Below are positions 20,139-30,789 of a DNA stretch of 64,000 bases, in pieces. The stretch is from Rhizomys pruinosus (Eukaryota; Chordata; Mammalia; Rodentia; Spalacidae). Numbering within the stretch: position 1 is the stretch's first letter; each line of letters opens with the position of its first letter. Where the stretch lies: contig VZQC01006595.1 in NCBI GenBank assembly GCA_009823505.1, forward strand, positions 1,416,219-1,480,218, read 5' to 3'. The notes beneath the pieces were generated by a model. It did not search any database. It worked only from the letters and a program-made list of their open reading frames with translations, and was not told the DNA's origin. The position numbers and the translations under genes are program-made.

Positions 20139-23100
20139 CTGCTCCCCATCTGTGAGGAGTGCCTAGAAACACTGGGAGAAGGAAATAGAGGGTCATGTGT
20201 GAGTCCTGGGCCAAACTGGTCATGCCCTGTTAGCATAAAATACCCCATTGTTCACCCAAAGTGCAATGTGTGTTAGGTGTGGAGGAGGGAGTTGGCTTCT
20301 TTAAGGACACAGGGAGGTTTTATGCTTGTGTTATACTGATTTTAAGTGCATGCTTTATTTTTGTTTCATTTTGTTTGTTACTGTGTTAGAGATCGACTCC
20401 AGAGCCTCACACATGCTAGGCCTGGGGGTCGACTTCTTCCCTCCACTCCCAGGTATTTGAACATTTCTTGATGGGATCTTACAGTGATAACTGACAATAG
20501 CCTTTCCTTCTTAGTGTACCTATCATAATGACACTATTTTGATTCAATCATTGTGATGGAAGTGCCTGACCAGAGGGCAAGAGTTTGGAAGCTTTCATGC
20601 TCTTCAGGAGTAACAGGGCTACCTGGAGACATCAGATGTCTGAATATGTGCTTGTGTTTGTGTGTGTGCGTGCACGTGCATGTGCACGTGTGGTTATGTC
20701 TATACAGCAACAAACTAGAGGGGAAGGTCTAGGAAAGGGAGCCATGGATACAGCTTGGATAAACTTGCTCATCAGATAGGTGAAAGCGTACCTTGAGTGT
20801 CCCTGGTGATTTGTATTTTCAGTGAGATCAAAGAACAGACTGAAAAACCAAGTAGGAAACAGCACAGAGTGACTTTCTAAAATCAAACTTCATAATAGAA
20901 CAGAATTAAAGCAAATGAGGCTCATTTGCTTTATGTTCTCAACAAAATTGAAGTAATTATGTACCAAAGTAGCACGGTAAGAAGGCACAACAAAGTAGTC
21001 AGATACACTTATGGGTCATTTATTGACTCCATGGAATGATTTCTCACACTCTCACTGGATTGTGCTTTTTTGCTCCCCAGGATCTCCCCCCCTCTCCCTC
21101 CACCCCCTCCTCCTCCCCTCCTCCCCATCTTATCTTCAGCCACTCCCTCCTCCTCCCTGCCCAGCTTCCAAGACTTCTTGCTTCCCTCTCTCACCTCACC
21201 CTGATCTTTGTTTCTTCCTCTTTCAATAAGAGACCTGGCATCATGAATCACTGGAATCACCATGCCCTGGTGAGCCCAAGTCTGTCCAACACTACCATTG
21301 GCCAGCTGGGGTGCTAGCCAGATTATGGAATCTCTCTGAGCTTCACTTATCCCTCTTTTAAAATGGGTGAAATAATAGCTCCACATTTTTTATGAGGTAT
21401 AGAGTGATTGCTTTTAAAATTCCTATCTTCATGTGGCTGATTCTTAAAGCAGAACCAGGGGTTCTACTGTTCTACTACTTTACAAGAATAGTAATATTTT
21501 GTAATTTTCTCCAAAAGGCTCTAGCTGACTTTGCATACCCTTTCTGCCCCCCCTCTCATCATGGCTAAATGACAAAGGACCTTTTCTCTTTTATAATCTT
21601 AGCAAAATGCCCCTGACAAAATATTACCTTGCATACTCTCCCTGTTGTGGTGATAGAAATATTGGCAAAAAGCAAAGTAAAGAAGAAGGTTTATTCTGGC
21701 TCACAGCTTGAAAGCACAGTCCCTCCTGGTAAGGAAGTCATGGCGACAGCAGTCAGAAGCAGGCTGGTCACATTATTTTTTACTGTTGACTTTTCTGTTA
21801 CTATGACAAATTACCTGACAAAAACAATTTGAAGACAGAAGGGTTTGTTTGATGACAACCATAAGGACCCAAGATCAGATTTCCAGTACCTATGTAAAAT
21901 CAAAGAGTGTCAATTTGGCCGAGGGACCTAAGGGATAAGTTTGTTCCTTGCCCTCAGAGGTCAACTAAGACTTAGGGGACTAGGCATGGGGGCATCTCTT
22001 GAAATGTCCTGCAAATGTGGGTCACCAGTCTTCCTGTTCAGGGAGGTCTTGGAGAGCCACTAATGGGACTTCAGCCAGTGTCCAGTCTATAAAGAGGAAG
22101 TCTTCTCATGCTTCAGAAAAGGAAGCCTGATCTAGCAAGATCTGATTTTGTCCTCAAGTGGATGGAACAGGTAAATGATAAGCTGAAAGGAGCAAGGGGC
22201 TCCCACCCCCCCAAAAAATAAAACCCCGAGAGACCCCTGAGGACCAGATCCTCAACTGACCTTGAGAAAACAAAAAACCTTGGTTAATCTGGGCAAACTG
22301 TGTGGCCTTAAACATCCAAAAGGAAAGTACAACCAGATATAAATAATCAGTAAGACTAGAGAAACTGTACTGCAGACATAGAACTTGAGATCTTAGTAAA
22401 GAGACAAAAAGAAAAAAGAGAGAGTACTGTTGTTTGGCCTGTCTTCAATTCTTACTGGCAAGTGCATCTACTCTGTGGCTGCCACCACTTTTGGCACTCC
22501 TCAAAGACATGAGACACAGCTTTGTAACCATCCAGTATGGACTGAGGACTCATGTCTCTCCAAGAATACTCCAAACCTTCAATGTCAGATGAGGTCTACT
22601 GAGATACTCAGCTTGTGGACTAAACAGCTAAGGGGATGTCAGCTTTGTCAGAATATAGACTGCCATTGTTGGACTACCTGGGCTGTATCATGGAGGCCAG
22701 TGCAGGGGGACTGAGACAGGATGTGTGCTTACTGGACTTCATTTGGGGGACCATGGGAGGGAAAGACCCCCATGTGGAGCAGAGGTGCAGGATTGATAGT
22801 TGTTTAGGATTGCCAAGGAGGAACTTTTGAGCACTTCCTTAAGGAAAACATGACAAAGTTTAGGAAAACTATCCTAAAATTGAAAGTAATATGTAATATA
22901 TTTAATATATATTAGTATATATATAATATAATATATAATATATATATAGAGTAGATAGTATATTGATTAATACATGTATATATACTGTAAGCATAAGCAA
23001 GTTTGGAGAGAAAAACATTAGCAAAAGAGCTGGAAAAAAATAAACCTCTGGAGGACTCAGAGGGGGATACAGGACAGGATGGCAGAGTGGGCAGGAGCTT

Positions 23101-23480
23101 GGGTGGGGTGGGGGGGGCATGGAAAGGGAAGTGAATTCTGGATTTGATTGAGAAATGGATGATGACCCTAGTGGAAAAAAGTTTAGTGATCAATAAAAAA
23201 TTGAAAAGGAAAAAAAGAGTGTCAGACAGTCTGTAATCTCAACCTGGGGAATGTGTGAAGACAGGGGAACTGTCTGGAGCCTGCTGGCCAGCCCAATCCT
23301 CCCAAATCTGCGACCCTTCAGCGGTTAGTGAACAGAACCCTCGTCTTCCAAAAAACACTCATAGGGTTGGAAAATGACTAAGAGAAATCATCAGTGTCTA
23401 CCATATGGCCTCCACTGCACATGCACACACTAAAGAGAGGGAGAGAGAGAGAAGAGATAGAGAGTAGAGAGAGAGAGAGT
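20139..23480 (-). repeat. Duplicated block, inverted copy C
   Basis: Reverse complement of F3320 to about F1, the longest copy. It carries inverted versions of the ID-like, MIR, 'gagccagaataaacc' repeat, ERV-like and B4 segments described for F. 20140-21405 appears identical to copy B; beyond that it diverges from F by small indels. The left edge is the L1 break at 20138; the right edge is a GA-rich tract. Confidence 0.9.
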
Positions 23481-23606
23481 AGAGAGAGAGAATGAGATGA
23501 AGAGAGGAAGGAAAGGAAGGAAGGAAGGAAGGATAGGAAGGAAGGAAGGAAGGAAGGAAAGGAGAGAAGGGAGGGAGGGAGGGAGGGAGGAAGGAAGGAT
23601 TTACTT
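23425..23606. repeat. (GA)n and (GGAA)n tract
   Basis: GAGAGA runs, then AAGG/GGAAGGAA and GGGAGGGA repeats. It closes copy C and mirrors the CT tract at position 1, though the GGAA part has no counterpart inside the window. Confidence 0.9.
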
Positions 23607-23925
23607 GGATCACAGATGAAGGGTACAGTCCATCATGACAGGGGATTCATGGCCGCAGGGTATGAAGCAGCAGCTCACACTGCCACTGCAGTCAGGAAGG
23701 AGAGATGACCATAGTGCTCAGGTCACTTTCACTCTTTCTCCTTTCTATTCACCCAATACCCCAGCTCATAGGATGGTGTCACCCACATTCAGTGTGTATC
23801 TTCTCATCTCAGTTAAACTTCTCTGGCAATACCCTTGAAGACCACACCCAGAAACATTTCTCTTAGGAGACTCCAAATCCAGTCACATTAACGGTGAAGA
23901 TTAGCCATCAACCTATGTTAACCAT
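23607..23925 (-). repeat. Rodent medium-copy repeat, antisense
   Basis: 'ggatttacttggatcacag', 'agtccatcatgacaggggat', 'cagctcacactgccactg' and 'aatccagtcacattaacgg' are the antisense of the same family as 1600-1835 and 27205-27420. The (GGAA)n tract to its left probably grew from the element's A-rich end. Confidence 0.55.
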
Positions 23926-24130
23926 TTTTAAATGCACAGTTCAATGATATTGTTTCACATTATTGTGCATACAATCTCCACAATTTTTTCATCCTGAAAA
24001 ACTGAGACTCTATAGTCTGTAAATAATGGCCCATTTCTCCATCTATTCTGGATCCTGGAAACCCCCCTGTATACTTTCTAGTTCTATAAATTTGACTATT
24101 TTATGCATCTCATAAATGGCTCTGAGTCTT
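23926..24130 (-). mobile_element. L1M 3'-end fragment, antisense
   Basis: 'gttaaccatttttaaatgca', 'cagttcaatgatattg', 'aaaactgagactctatag' and 'ataaatttgactattttatg' are characteristic antisense sequence of ancient mammalian L1M 3' ends. A second copy of the type is at 52380-52640. Confidence 0.75.
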
Positions 24131-24289
24131 GTAATGACCCTGACCTTCACACATTTCCCTCCTCTTGAGCCATTGCCTTCATCCAAAATTTATCACCCCA
24201 AACTTCAATGCCTTCCTGCAGTGCCAACCTGTTTTTCTTCATTAATTCCTATTCAATTTAGGCACTGTCGCCAAATTAACCTGTAGGTG

Positions 24290-24445
24290 CCCTACTTGTG
24301 GAGGCCAGAAGAGGATGTTGGATCCCCTGGAGGAATTAGTTACAGGTGGTACCAAGCTGCCAAGCATGGGTGGTGGGAACCAAACTTCTGTCCTCTGGAA
24401 GGGCTACAAGCACTGTTAACTGTTAAGCCATCTATCTAGACTGTC
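24290..24445 (-). mobile_element. B3-type SINE, antisense
   Basis: 'gtggaggccagaagagga', 'gggtggtgggaaccaaactt' and 'aactgttaagccatct' give the antisense B3/B2 order. The 5' promoter end is eroded. Confidence 0.7.
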
Positions 24446-25256
24446 ACTGAGTATTCTTAAGGCATGTCCTTTGTCAGATATGTATGGTGTGAATGTATTT
24501 ATCATCTAGGACTTGTTTATTTAATTTTTGTTTGGTTGGCTTTGGTTTTTGGTTATTGTTTTTGGAAGCTCAAGGACAATTTTGCTAGAGTTTAAAAGAA
24601 CTCCAGAGCAAGCATAAGGAAGACATTTGAAAAAGAGAAGTCTCGATCCAATCAAAGCACAGTCATATAAAGCTTATGGGAAAATAAGACCTTATGGGTA
24701 AGAGCTAGAAGAGACTCTAAGCTTTCAGAAGGTATTCATTCTAGATCACAACTTTTAGAGTACAGCCAAGGGTTTGGTTATTTGCTTTTGCAGAGCAAGG
24801 GCTTTATATCTGAGTACACTAGCTGGCCATGAAGTTCAACCTTAGATGGATTAAAGCCTTGGACATTAAGGTCATCCAGTATAGGCGGGGATTAAGAAAG
24901 AACAAGCCTTAAGCCATCAAACAGAGACATGTTCTCAGCAAGGACTGAGGCCCCAGCAGGGAGTCACTTTCTGCTCAGCTAATATAACTCAGATACAGTG
25001 TTTAACTGCTAGCCAAAATAAAGCACATCCATTTTTTTCCCTACTCATTATCAAGACAGGATGTATAAGGAATAAAACAGCTGCTCGGAATTTTAGGGAT
25101 TTACCAAAAGAACAAATGTGTCTTGTAGTGTGTCCTACATCATGCCATTCCTCAATAAACTGAGCAAAATGATTCATGGGTATGAATCATCCATGACAGC
25201 TGTCACATTGGGTCTCTGAAACTAGTATGGATTTGTACTAAGGCTGCCCTTTCTTT
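24446..25256. other. L1M trace, then unassigned sequence
   Basis: 24450-24530 ('catgtcctttgtcagatatg', 'gaatgtatttatcatc') looks like antisense L1M continuing from before the B3. After about 24540 I see no repeat or gene. Confidence 0.4.
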
Positions 25257-25284
25257 TAAGTGTGTGTGTGTGTGTGTGTGTATA
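25257..25284. repeat. (TG)n microsatellite
   Basis: About 12 TG units. Confidence 0.9.
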
Positions 25285-25743
25285 AAATATTTGGGGAGTG
25301 ACAATAACATGCCAGATGACACTAGATGCTCAGATTGGACATTTTCCTGTATTTTTGAACAAAAGATATTAGTACAGCCTTTCTCCTGAGACCAATCTGG
25401 ACTATTTGCTAGGGCCCACAACCAGAATAGGAATGATAAAAGTTTCACAGTTTAAAGCAAAGTAAAATAAAATATACTTCCCTTCCTTTGCCTTTGGCAT
25501 GGATTTCTGATTTCTGGGCTCAGGAGTTCACATTTGATAGAAGCATTTGGATTATCTGGGACCACAGGATGTCACATCAAAGCGACAGATGGTCAATGTC
25601 AGGTACTTACCTAAAATATACCAAGGTGTTTCAGTGAAGTGTAAACTACTGGCTCTGTGGAGTAGGACGGATCAGGACTGGAGTGTCAACTCTTCCCTGA
25701 AAACTTATGCTAAAGCTGTACTGCCCCTGAGATAATCTGTCAT

Positions 25744-25800
25744 CATTTTATATATATATATATATATCTATATATATATATATATCTATATATATATAAA
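25744..25800. repeat. (TA)n microsatellite
   Basis: TA repeats with ATCTATA interruptions. As in block F, the TA tract borders the L1-3'-end-like repeat. Confidence 0.9.
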
Positions 25801-26205
25801 TTTTTATGTTATTAAACTTTTTCCATAGGTCATTTCCATTTCTCAGTTAATCTAGACTCGCTTCCCTTTCCATGCCCCCCACCCCACCAGGAAGTCCTGC
25901 ACTCTGCCATACATGTCCTGCACTCTTTTCATTCCTTTTATCCCCCTTTTTTTTTTTTAAGTTTTCTTTTTGTTTTGTTGTTTTCTCGCCAACGTGTATT
26001 CGCACAGTACATATACCTATATATAATATCTATATTTTTATATATAATAATCGTAATACATCATAAATCTCTGTATCTTACTAATACATAGCACATACAC
26101 TTTGAATTGGGAATTTTTTCCATTTAAATCATATGTCATTGTTTCCTTAAGGAAGTGCTCAAGTGTTCCTCCTTGGCAATCCCAAACAACTATCAATCCT
26201 GCAAT
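25801..26205 (-). mobile_element. L1 3'-end-like repeat, antisense (paralogue of F280-665)
   Basis: 'actttttccataggtcattt', 'ccctttccatgccccccac', 'ctgcactctgccatacatg' and 'ccttaaggaagtgctcaag' match F290-640 in order, with a different TA/AT-rich middle. It is a separate dispersed copy, not part of the block F duplication, because flanks do not match. Confidence 0.65.
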
Positions 26206-26479
26206 CTGTTACCATTTTTAAAAATGGAATGTCACACTATCTAACTTCGGTTGTCATAGTGACATGAATTGGCATAAGTGAATTGGGTCCATCCCACCAA
26301 TATTGACTTTTTTCCCTTTTTCTCATCTTCTCTTCATCAGCAAGAAAAAAAAAAACCTTATTTGAGATGCAGAAACTTCCACAAGACCCCAAAAGTACCT
26401 TGGAAAAGTCTGAAAATAACTGTGTCATCACACAATCTTTAAATAAAGTCATGTGCACCATCATGAAGCCCAGGATGGG

Positions 26480-26650
26480 ATCACATCTTCACTCCACAGT
26501 TTACTGAGTATGTGAGTTGGGGGAAGTTACTACAGGAAACCTCAGTTTCCTCATCTGTATAATAGGATGATAACTCTATTCTCAGATGGTAGCTAAGGAA
26601 AGAAGCCTGTGAAGTGCTCAGCACAGGTGCTCAAGGCTGTCAGCTGTGAA
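26480..26650 (+). mobile_element. MIR SINE
   Basis: 'gggggaagttactacagg', 'cctcagtttcctcatctgta', 'taataggatgataac' and 'gaagtgctcagcacaggtgc' give the classic MIR order, well preserved in the core. Confidence 0.85.
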
Positions 26651-26921
26651 AGCTGCTTTTTAATAATTTAGCTACAAATGAATTCTCTTTATCCCCAGAA
26701 GTAATAGAGGAAAGTTAAATTAAAGGAAGCCAAGTTTGGAAAGACTTGCTCTTGGTAACAGACGATCCATTTGAAGCATCCACCACCTGCCCCTCACCTC
26801 ACCTGGACGGTCCTCACACACTACATAATAGCGTCCCAGACAGCACAAAAATCACTATCATGTGACAGGGAACAGATTGGTGCAGGGAGGATCTCTCTGA
26901 GAAATGCTATCCATGTACATG

Positions 26922-26963
<42 letters not shown>
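26922..26963. repeat. (AC)n microsatellite
   Basis: About 20 AC units. It generates His/Thr-rich false reading frames. Confidence 0.95.
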
Positions 26964-26967
<4 letters not shown>

Positions 26968-27204
26968 TACACACCACGCAAAACCTTAAAGATGGACATT
27001 TTTCCTTTAATTTGACTCAGTCAATTCTGATGACAAATTTGTCAGTTTCGGAACAAGGATGCAAAGAAGCTAGGTACATACCTTCCCAGCAGCAGCCAGC
27101 ACCCCCAGGTGAAAGCGGGGAGGACTGAGCCCAGAGGGTGTCATGGGGGGGGTTGCTTTTCTGCTTCTCCCTTGGCCCATAGTTCTTGGATTCTGGTATA
27201 AGGG

Positions 27205-27425
27205 AAGGTGAATACAGTACTTTTCTCACTGCTGTGACAAAAGCAACTCAAGAAAAGAAGGGTTTATTGTGGTTAATGATTAGAGGAGACGTTGTGAAGA
27301 GAGAGGCAGGACAGTGGGAATGTGGCCGCATATGCAGTTGGAAACAGAAAGCACTGGATGCTGGAGCTGAGGCCAGGAGGCCTTGCCTTCCTGAGCTCAA
27401 AGAGAGTGTGGCCTAGTGGGTAGGA
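27205..27425 (-). repeat. Rodent medium-copy repeat, antisense
   Basis: 'ttctcactgctgtgacaaaa', 'gcaactcaagaaaagaagg' and 'gtttattgtggttaatg' match the 5' end of a common rodent dispersed repeat seen again at 28990-29545. The middle is diverged. Confidence 0.6.
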
Positions 27426-28014
27426 AGTGGGTGTGGTAGAGCTCACGGCTATTCGGAATCCCGGGAACTTGCTGAGTGTTCTATGGAAGTGTCCTAACCT
27501 CTCTGGGTTTTAGATACCTCTTGTTAAAAGGAAGACAGATACATCCTTAGCAGGTGCTTCTGAGAGAAGAATAGTTCATTTAATAGGCACTTAGAGGTGG
27601 AAACTTCTAGTCACATCAAATATGGAATCTAGACAGGGACTTGTGTCTATTATAGTGCTTCAATCCAGCCAGGAGCCCCCAGGACCACAGTTTGACTCAT
27701 TGGAAGGAATACACTCTGGAAACACTAGAAAAATAAGATACTTTTTCTTTCCCATGTGATTCCTTCTTTCCAGTACATATTTAGCAGGATTTTTTATTGT
27801 ACTGATATTTAATTTTTTGTGCTATCATTTCTCGTTACCCTTCATGCATTTATCTAGCTTTATTTATGTTTCCATTTTGGTACAATACTTGCTGTTTTCC
27901 TTATTTCCGTATTTTCTTTTTTGTTCCCTGTCCCTGGGCACCCCCCCCCACATAGTTTATGTAGTATTTTTACTTTATCTTATTTTTTAAGACTCTCATG
28001 GTTTTATTTTTTTG

Positions 28015-28070
28015 GTTGTGTGTGTGTGTGTCTGTGTGTCTGTGTGTCTGTGTGTCTGTGTGTGTGTGGT
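28015..28070. repeat. (TGTGTC)n / (TG)n microsatellite
   Basis: TG units with periodic TC every 8 bases ('tgtgtgtctgtgtgtctg'). It sits at the T-rich end of the antisense B1 that follows, the usual place for microsatellites to form. Confidence 0.85.
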
Positions 28071-28074
28071 GGGG

Positions 28075-28170
28075 AGGCTTTTTGTCTTTTCAAACTGATG
28101 CCTCTCTATTCCCCAGCTGGCCTAAAACTCCCTGTGTAGACCAGGCTAACCTCAATCTCAGCCCCCATGC
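28075..28170 (-). mobile_element. B1-type SINE, antisense, truncated
   Basis: 'cagctggcctaaaactccct', 'gtgtagaccaggctaacctc' and 'atgcctggctgg' give antisense B1 order with a deletion in the middle. Confidence 0.7.
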
Positions 28171-28194
28171 CTGGCTGGGTTTTGGGATTTTTTG

Positions 28195-28357
28195 TTTATT
28201 TGCTTTGGTTTGGTTAGGTTTGGTTTGGTTTTTCGAGACAAGGTCAGCTTGCCTAGAACTCACTATGTAGACCAGGCTGGCCTCAATCTCTCAGGGATCA
28301 GCTGCTTTGGATTCCCCAGTGCTGGGGTGAAAGGTATACACTGGTACCTCTGGCTTA
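28195..28357 (-). mobile_element. B1 SINE, antisense
   Basis: 'ttttcgagacaaggtcagc', 'gtagaccaggctggcctcaa', 'agtgctggggtgaaagg' and 'tggtacctctggctt'. Old B1 copy next to another in the same orientation. Confidence 0.8.
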
Positions 28358-28943
28358 TATTTTTATTTTTAATATTTATTTTTAAATTAGCATGCAAAAT
28401 AAGAATTTTTAATAGCGCCTTCCAGGGGTCCAGGCACAGGAGTCAGAATGTGACCAATCTTGGCCCAAATCCCCTGTCACCACTTTAAGACTTTGGCCCA
28501 GACTCTGTTCCACTCTGGGTTCCAGCTCTGTTATTCCCTGATGTCCCTTCCAGAGACCCAACATTCCTGGGCTCTATAATCTTGAGTCACAAGTGGCATA
28601 AAACTCAAGGAAGTAAGTAGAAAATGGGTTTTGGTTCCCTCTAAGAGACTCCACGGCTTCCTGCACTGTGTCATCCATCTTTCCAGGGAGGTCATTAAAG
28701 AGAGGCATTCACTGGCTTGCTTTTTAATGAGCATCTTGCTGCCTTTTGGCTTTCCTGCCAGCTGAGGCTGAGCTAGAGTTCAAAGCAGAGAGAAAACGAC
28801 AAGGCCTCGGTCTTGAACAATTACCAAGAGCAACTGGACTTTGGGATGAGGGAGACGCACGAGTACATTTAACACCCCAGAGATTTGGAAGACACGACAA
28901 AACACAGGGGGGCGAGGAATGGAGGCTACAGCCTTTGCAACTG

Positions 28944-28944
28944 A

Positions 28945-28987
<43 letters not shown>

Positions 28988-28988
28988 G
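28944..28988. repeat. (AAAT)n microsatellite
   Basis: About 11 AAAT units, directly before the antisense medium-copy repeat. Confidence 0.95.
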
Positions 28989-28989
28989 A

Positions 28990-29265
28990 TGTTGACCTGT
29001 GTTCTTGTTTGCTTCTCTATGGCCATGATAAGTCACTCTGATCAAAAACAACTTGGGGAGGAAAAGAGTTTATGTGTCTTACACATCCTGAACAATTATT
29101 ACATTTTATCAGTGAGAGAAGCCAGGGCAGGACTCCGAAGGCAGAAACTGAGGCAGGAATCCCGGAGGAACCTTGGTTACTGGCTTGTTTCTCTGGCCTA
29201 TGCCCGGTCTTCATTAAATATATATATATCTATATATCTATATATATCTATATCTATATATATCT

Positions 29266-29296
<31 letters not shown>

Positions 29297-29545
29297 TATT
29301 TTTTTTTTTATTGAGTTTTTGTGCTTTGTTATACAACCCAGGACCACTGGCCTGGAATGTCAACACCCACAGTGGGCTGGGCCCTCTCACATCAGTCAAC
29401 AATCAGGAATATGCCTTACAGACAAATCCACAGGCCAGTCTGATAGAGGAAACTCCCTAGTTGAGGTCCCAAGTGTTGACAACCAAGCCACCCTTGACAA
29501 CCTACCTTGTCAGGGACCAAGTCAATTGCTCTCCTGTTGACATAC
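28990..29545 (-). repeat. Rodent medium-copy repeat, antisense, with internal microsatellite
   Basis: 'aacttggggaggaaaagag', 'cagggcaggactccgaagg', 'cacccacagtgggctgggcc' and 'agtctgatagagg' are the ordered landmarks of a very common rodent repeat. A (TATATC)n tract at 29216-29312 replaces the middle. A 183-codon open frame (28989-29540) crosses repeat and microsatellite and has no coding value. Confidence 0.75.
29216..29312. repeat. (TATATC)n / (TA)n microsatellite
   Basis: Units of TATATATC and TATC, then (TA)n and poly-T. It is inserted or expanded inside the dispersed repeat. Confidence 0.9.
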
Positions 29546-29869
29546 TCAACTGGGGAGCCTTTGACCTGGGATGGCTGTAACGCCTCAGGATCCACTTAAG
29601 CAAATGAAACCTAATTCAGTGTAAACCACAGAGCAAAGCCCAAGCTTATCTTACAAAACCCACCAGGTAATCTAGACCTAAAGACCAGCAATCAAAAAAC
29701 ACCAACTTGTAACTGGGGACTTCTCTCTATAGCCAGACAAATATTTTCTTTCTATTCCTTCAGTTTTCTCTTCTCACCCTTCAGTGGCTCTCTGAACTGA
29801 CTGTGGTGTAATGCTGCCTAGCAATTCCTGAATCACAGACTGCTCACATAAATTCATTAAACATTTACA

Positions 29870-29962
29870 ACTGGTGATGCACTTCAGTGGTAGAATACAT
29901 ACTTAACACAGACAAGACCTTGGATTTGATTTTTCAGTACTCAAGCTAAAACAACCACAAAA
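29870..29962 (+). mobile_element. ID-like SINE
   Basis: 'gtgatgcacttcagtggtag' resembles the A-box region ('agctcagtggtagagc') and 'ggatttgatttttcagtact' the B-box region of ID elements. Diverged. Confidence 0.45.
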
Positions 29963-30585
29963 GCCACCCCACCCCAATCTTATTGTGCCTAAGGTTGTAT
30001 TTTAGCAATCCTTACATAAAATTATTATGGGATAGATACTACTTTTTGTAACTCACAGGCGAAAAAAATTGAGCATGAATCATGTAAGAATTTTTTTTGT
30101 ATTCTCAGTTAATACAAGAAAACTAAGAGTGACTCCACCCTGACTCTTACCCATTCACTGTAAGGCATGTCCCTAAATTATCACTCCATAGAGGAATGGG
30201 CAGTTTCTCCAGGTATAGTTCACTGAAAAAGCACTATCCTTGACACCTGGCTGACCAGTGTCAGATGAGGTGAGAGGCAGGTGACCCAGAAGCCATGTGT
30301 CCTGTTGCAGGAGGTTGGGCTTTGTGCAGTGAGAAGCCATGGAAACAGGAACAATGCAGTTTATTTTCACACATTGAAGCCGCTGCTTTGGCAGCATTGT
30401 GAATGAAGGGTTGGACAAGACTGGGATTGTGTTGATTTGCTCAGTTACTTCTAGCCAATGATGTTAGGGCAAGAGTCGGAGAGTGACGATGAAGGCCTGA
30501 GCCATGTTCTTGTTCTCCTATAGCATCTCAGTAATTGGAAGAGACCTCGAAAATTCCATGGGGCATATATTAGAAACCTTAAAGT
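29963..30585. other. Unassigned sequence
   Basis: No gene or repeat recognised. The frame at 30173-30418 (minus, 81 codons) has no start context or similarity that supports it. Confidence 0.5.
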
Positions 30586-30782
30586 CAGCCGGGCATGTGG
30601 CACACGCCTTTAATCCTAGCACTCAGGAGGTAGAGGCAGAGGCAGGTGGATCTTTGTGAGTTCAAGGCCAGCCTGGTCTACAGAGTGAGTTCCAGGACAG
30701 CTGGGGCTACAGGGAGACCCTGTCTTGAAAAGACCAAAAAACAAACAAACAAAAAAAAAGACAAAAAAAGAAAGAAAGAATC
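30586..30782 (+). mobile_element. B1 SINE with long A-rich tail
   Basis: 'gccgggcatgtggcacacgc', 'ggcaggtggatctttgtgag', 'ggagaccctgtcttg', then (AAAC)n and (AAAG)n tail. The target site 'ccttaaagtc' occurs just before (about 30577-30586) and just after (about 30782-30791) the element. One of the younger B1 copies here. Confidence 0.9.
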
Positions 30783-30789
30783 CTTAAAG

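Noticed and set aside
28989..29540. 183-codon plus-strand open frame, longest in the window
   Set aside because: It crosses a dispersed repeat and a TA/TC microsatellite; residue composition follows the repeat and there is no domain.
29870..29962. Possible tRNA gene
   Set aside because: A- and B-box-like words are those of an ID SINE; there is no full cloverleaf.
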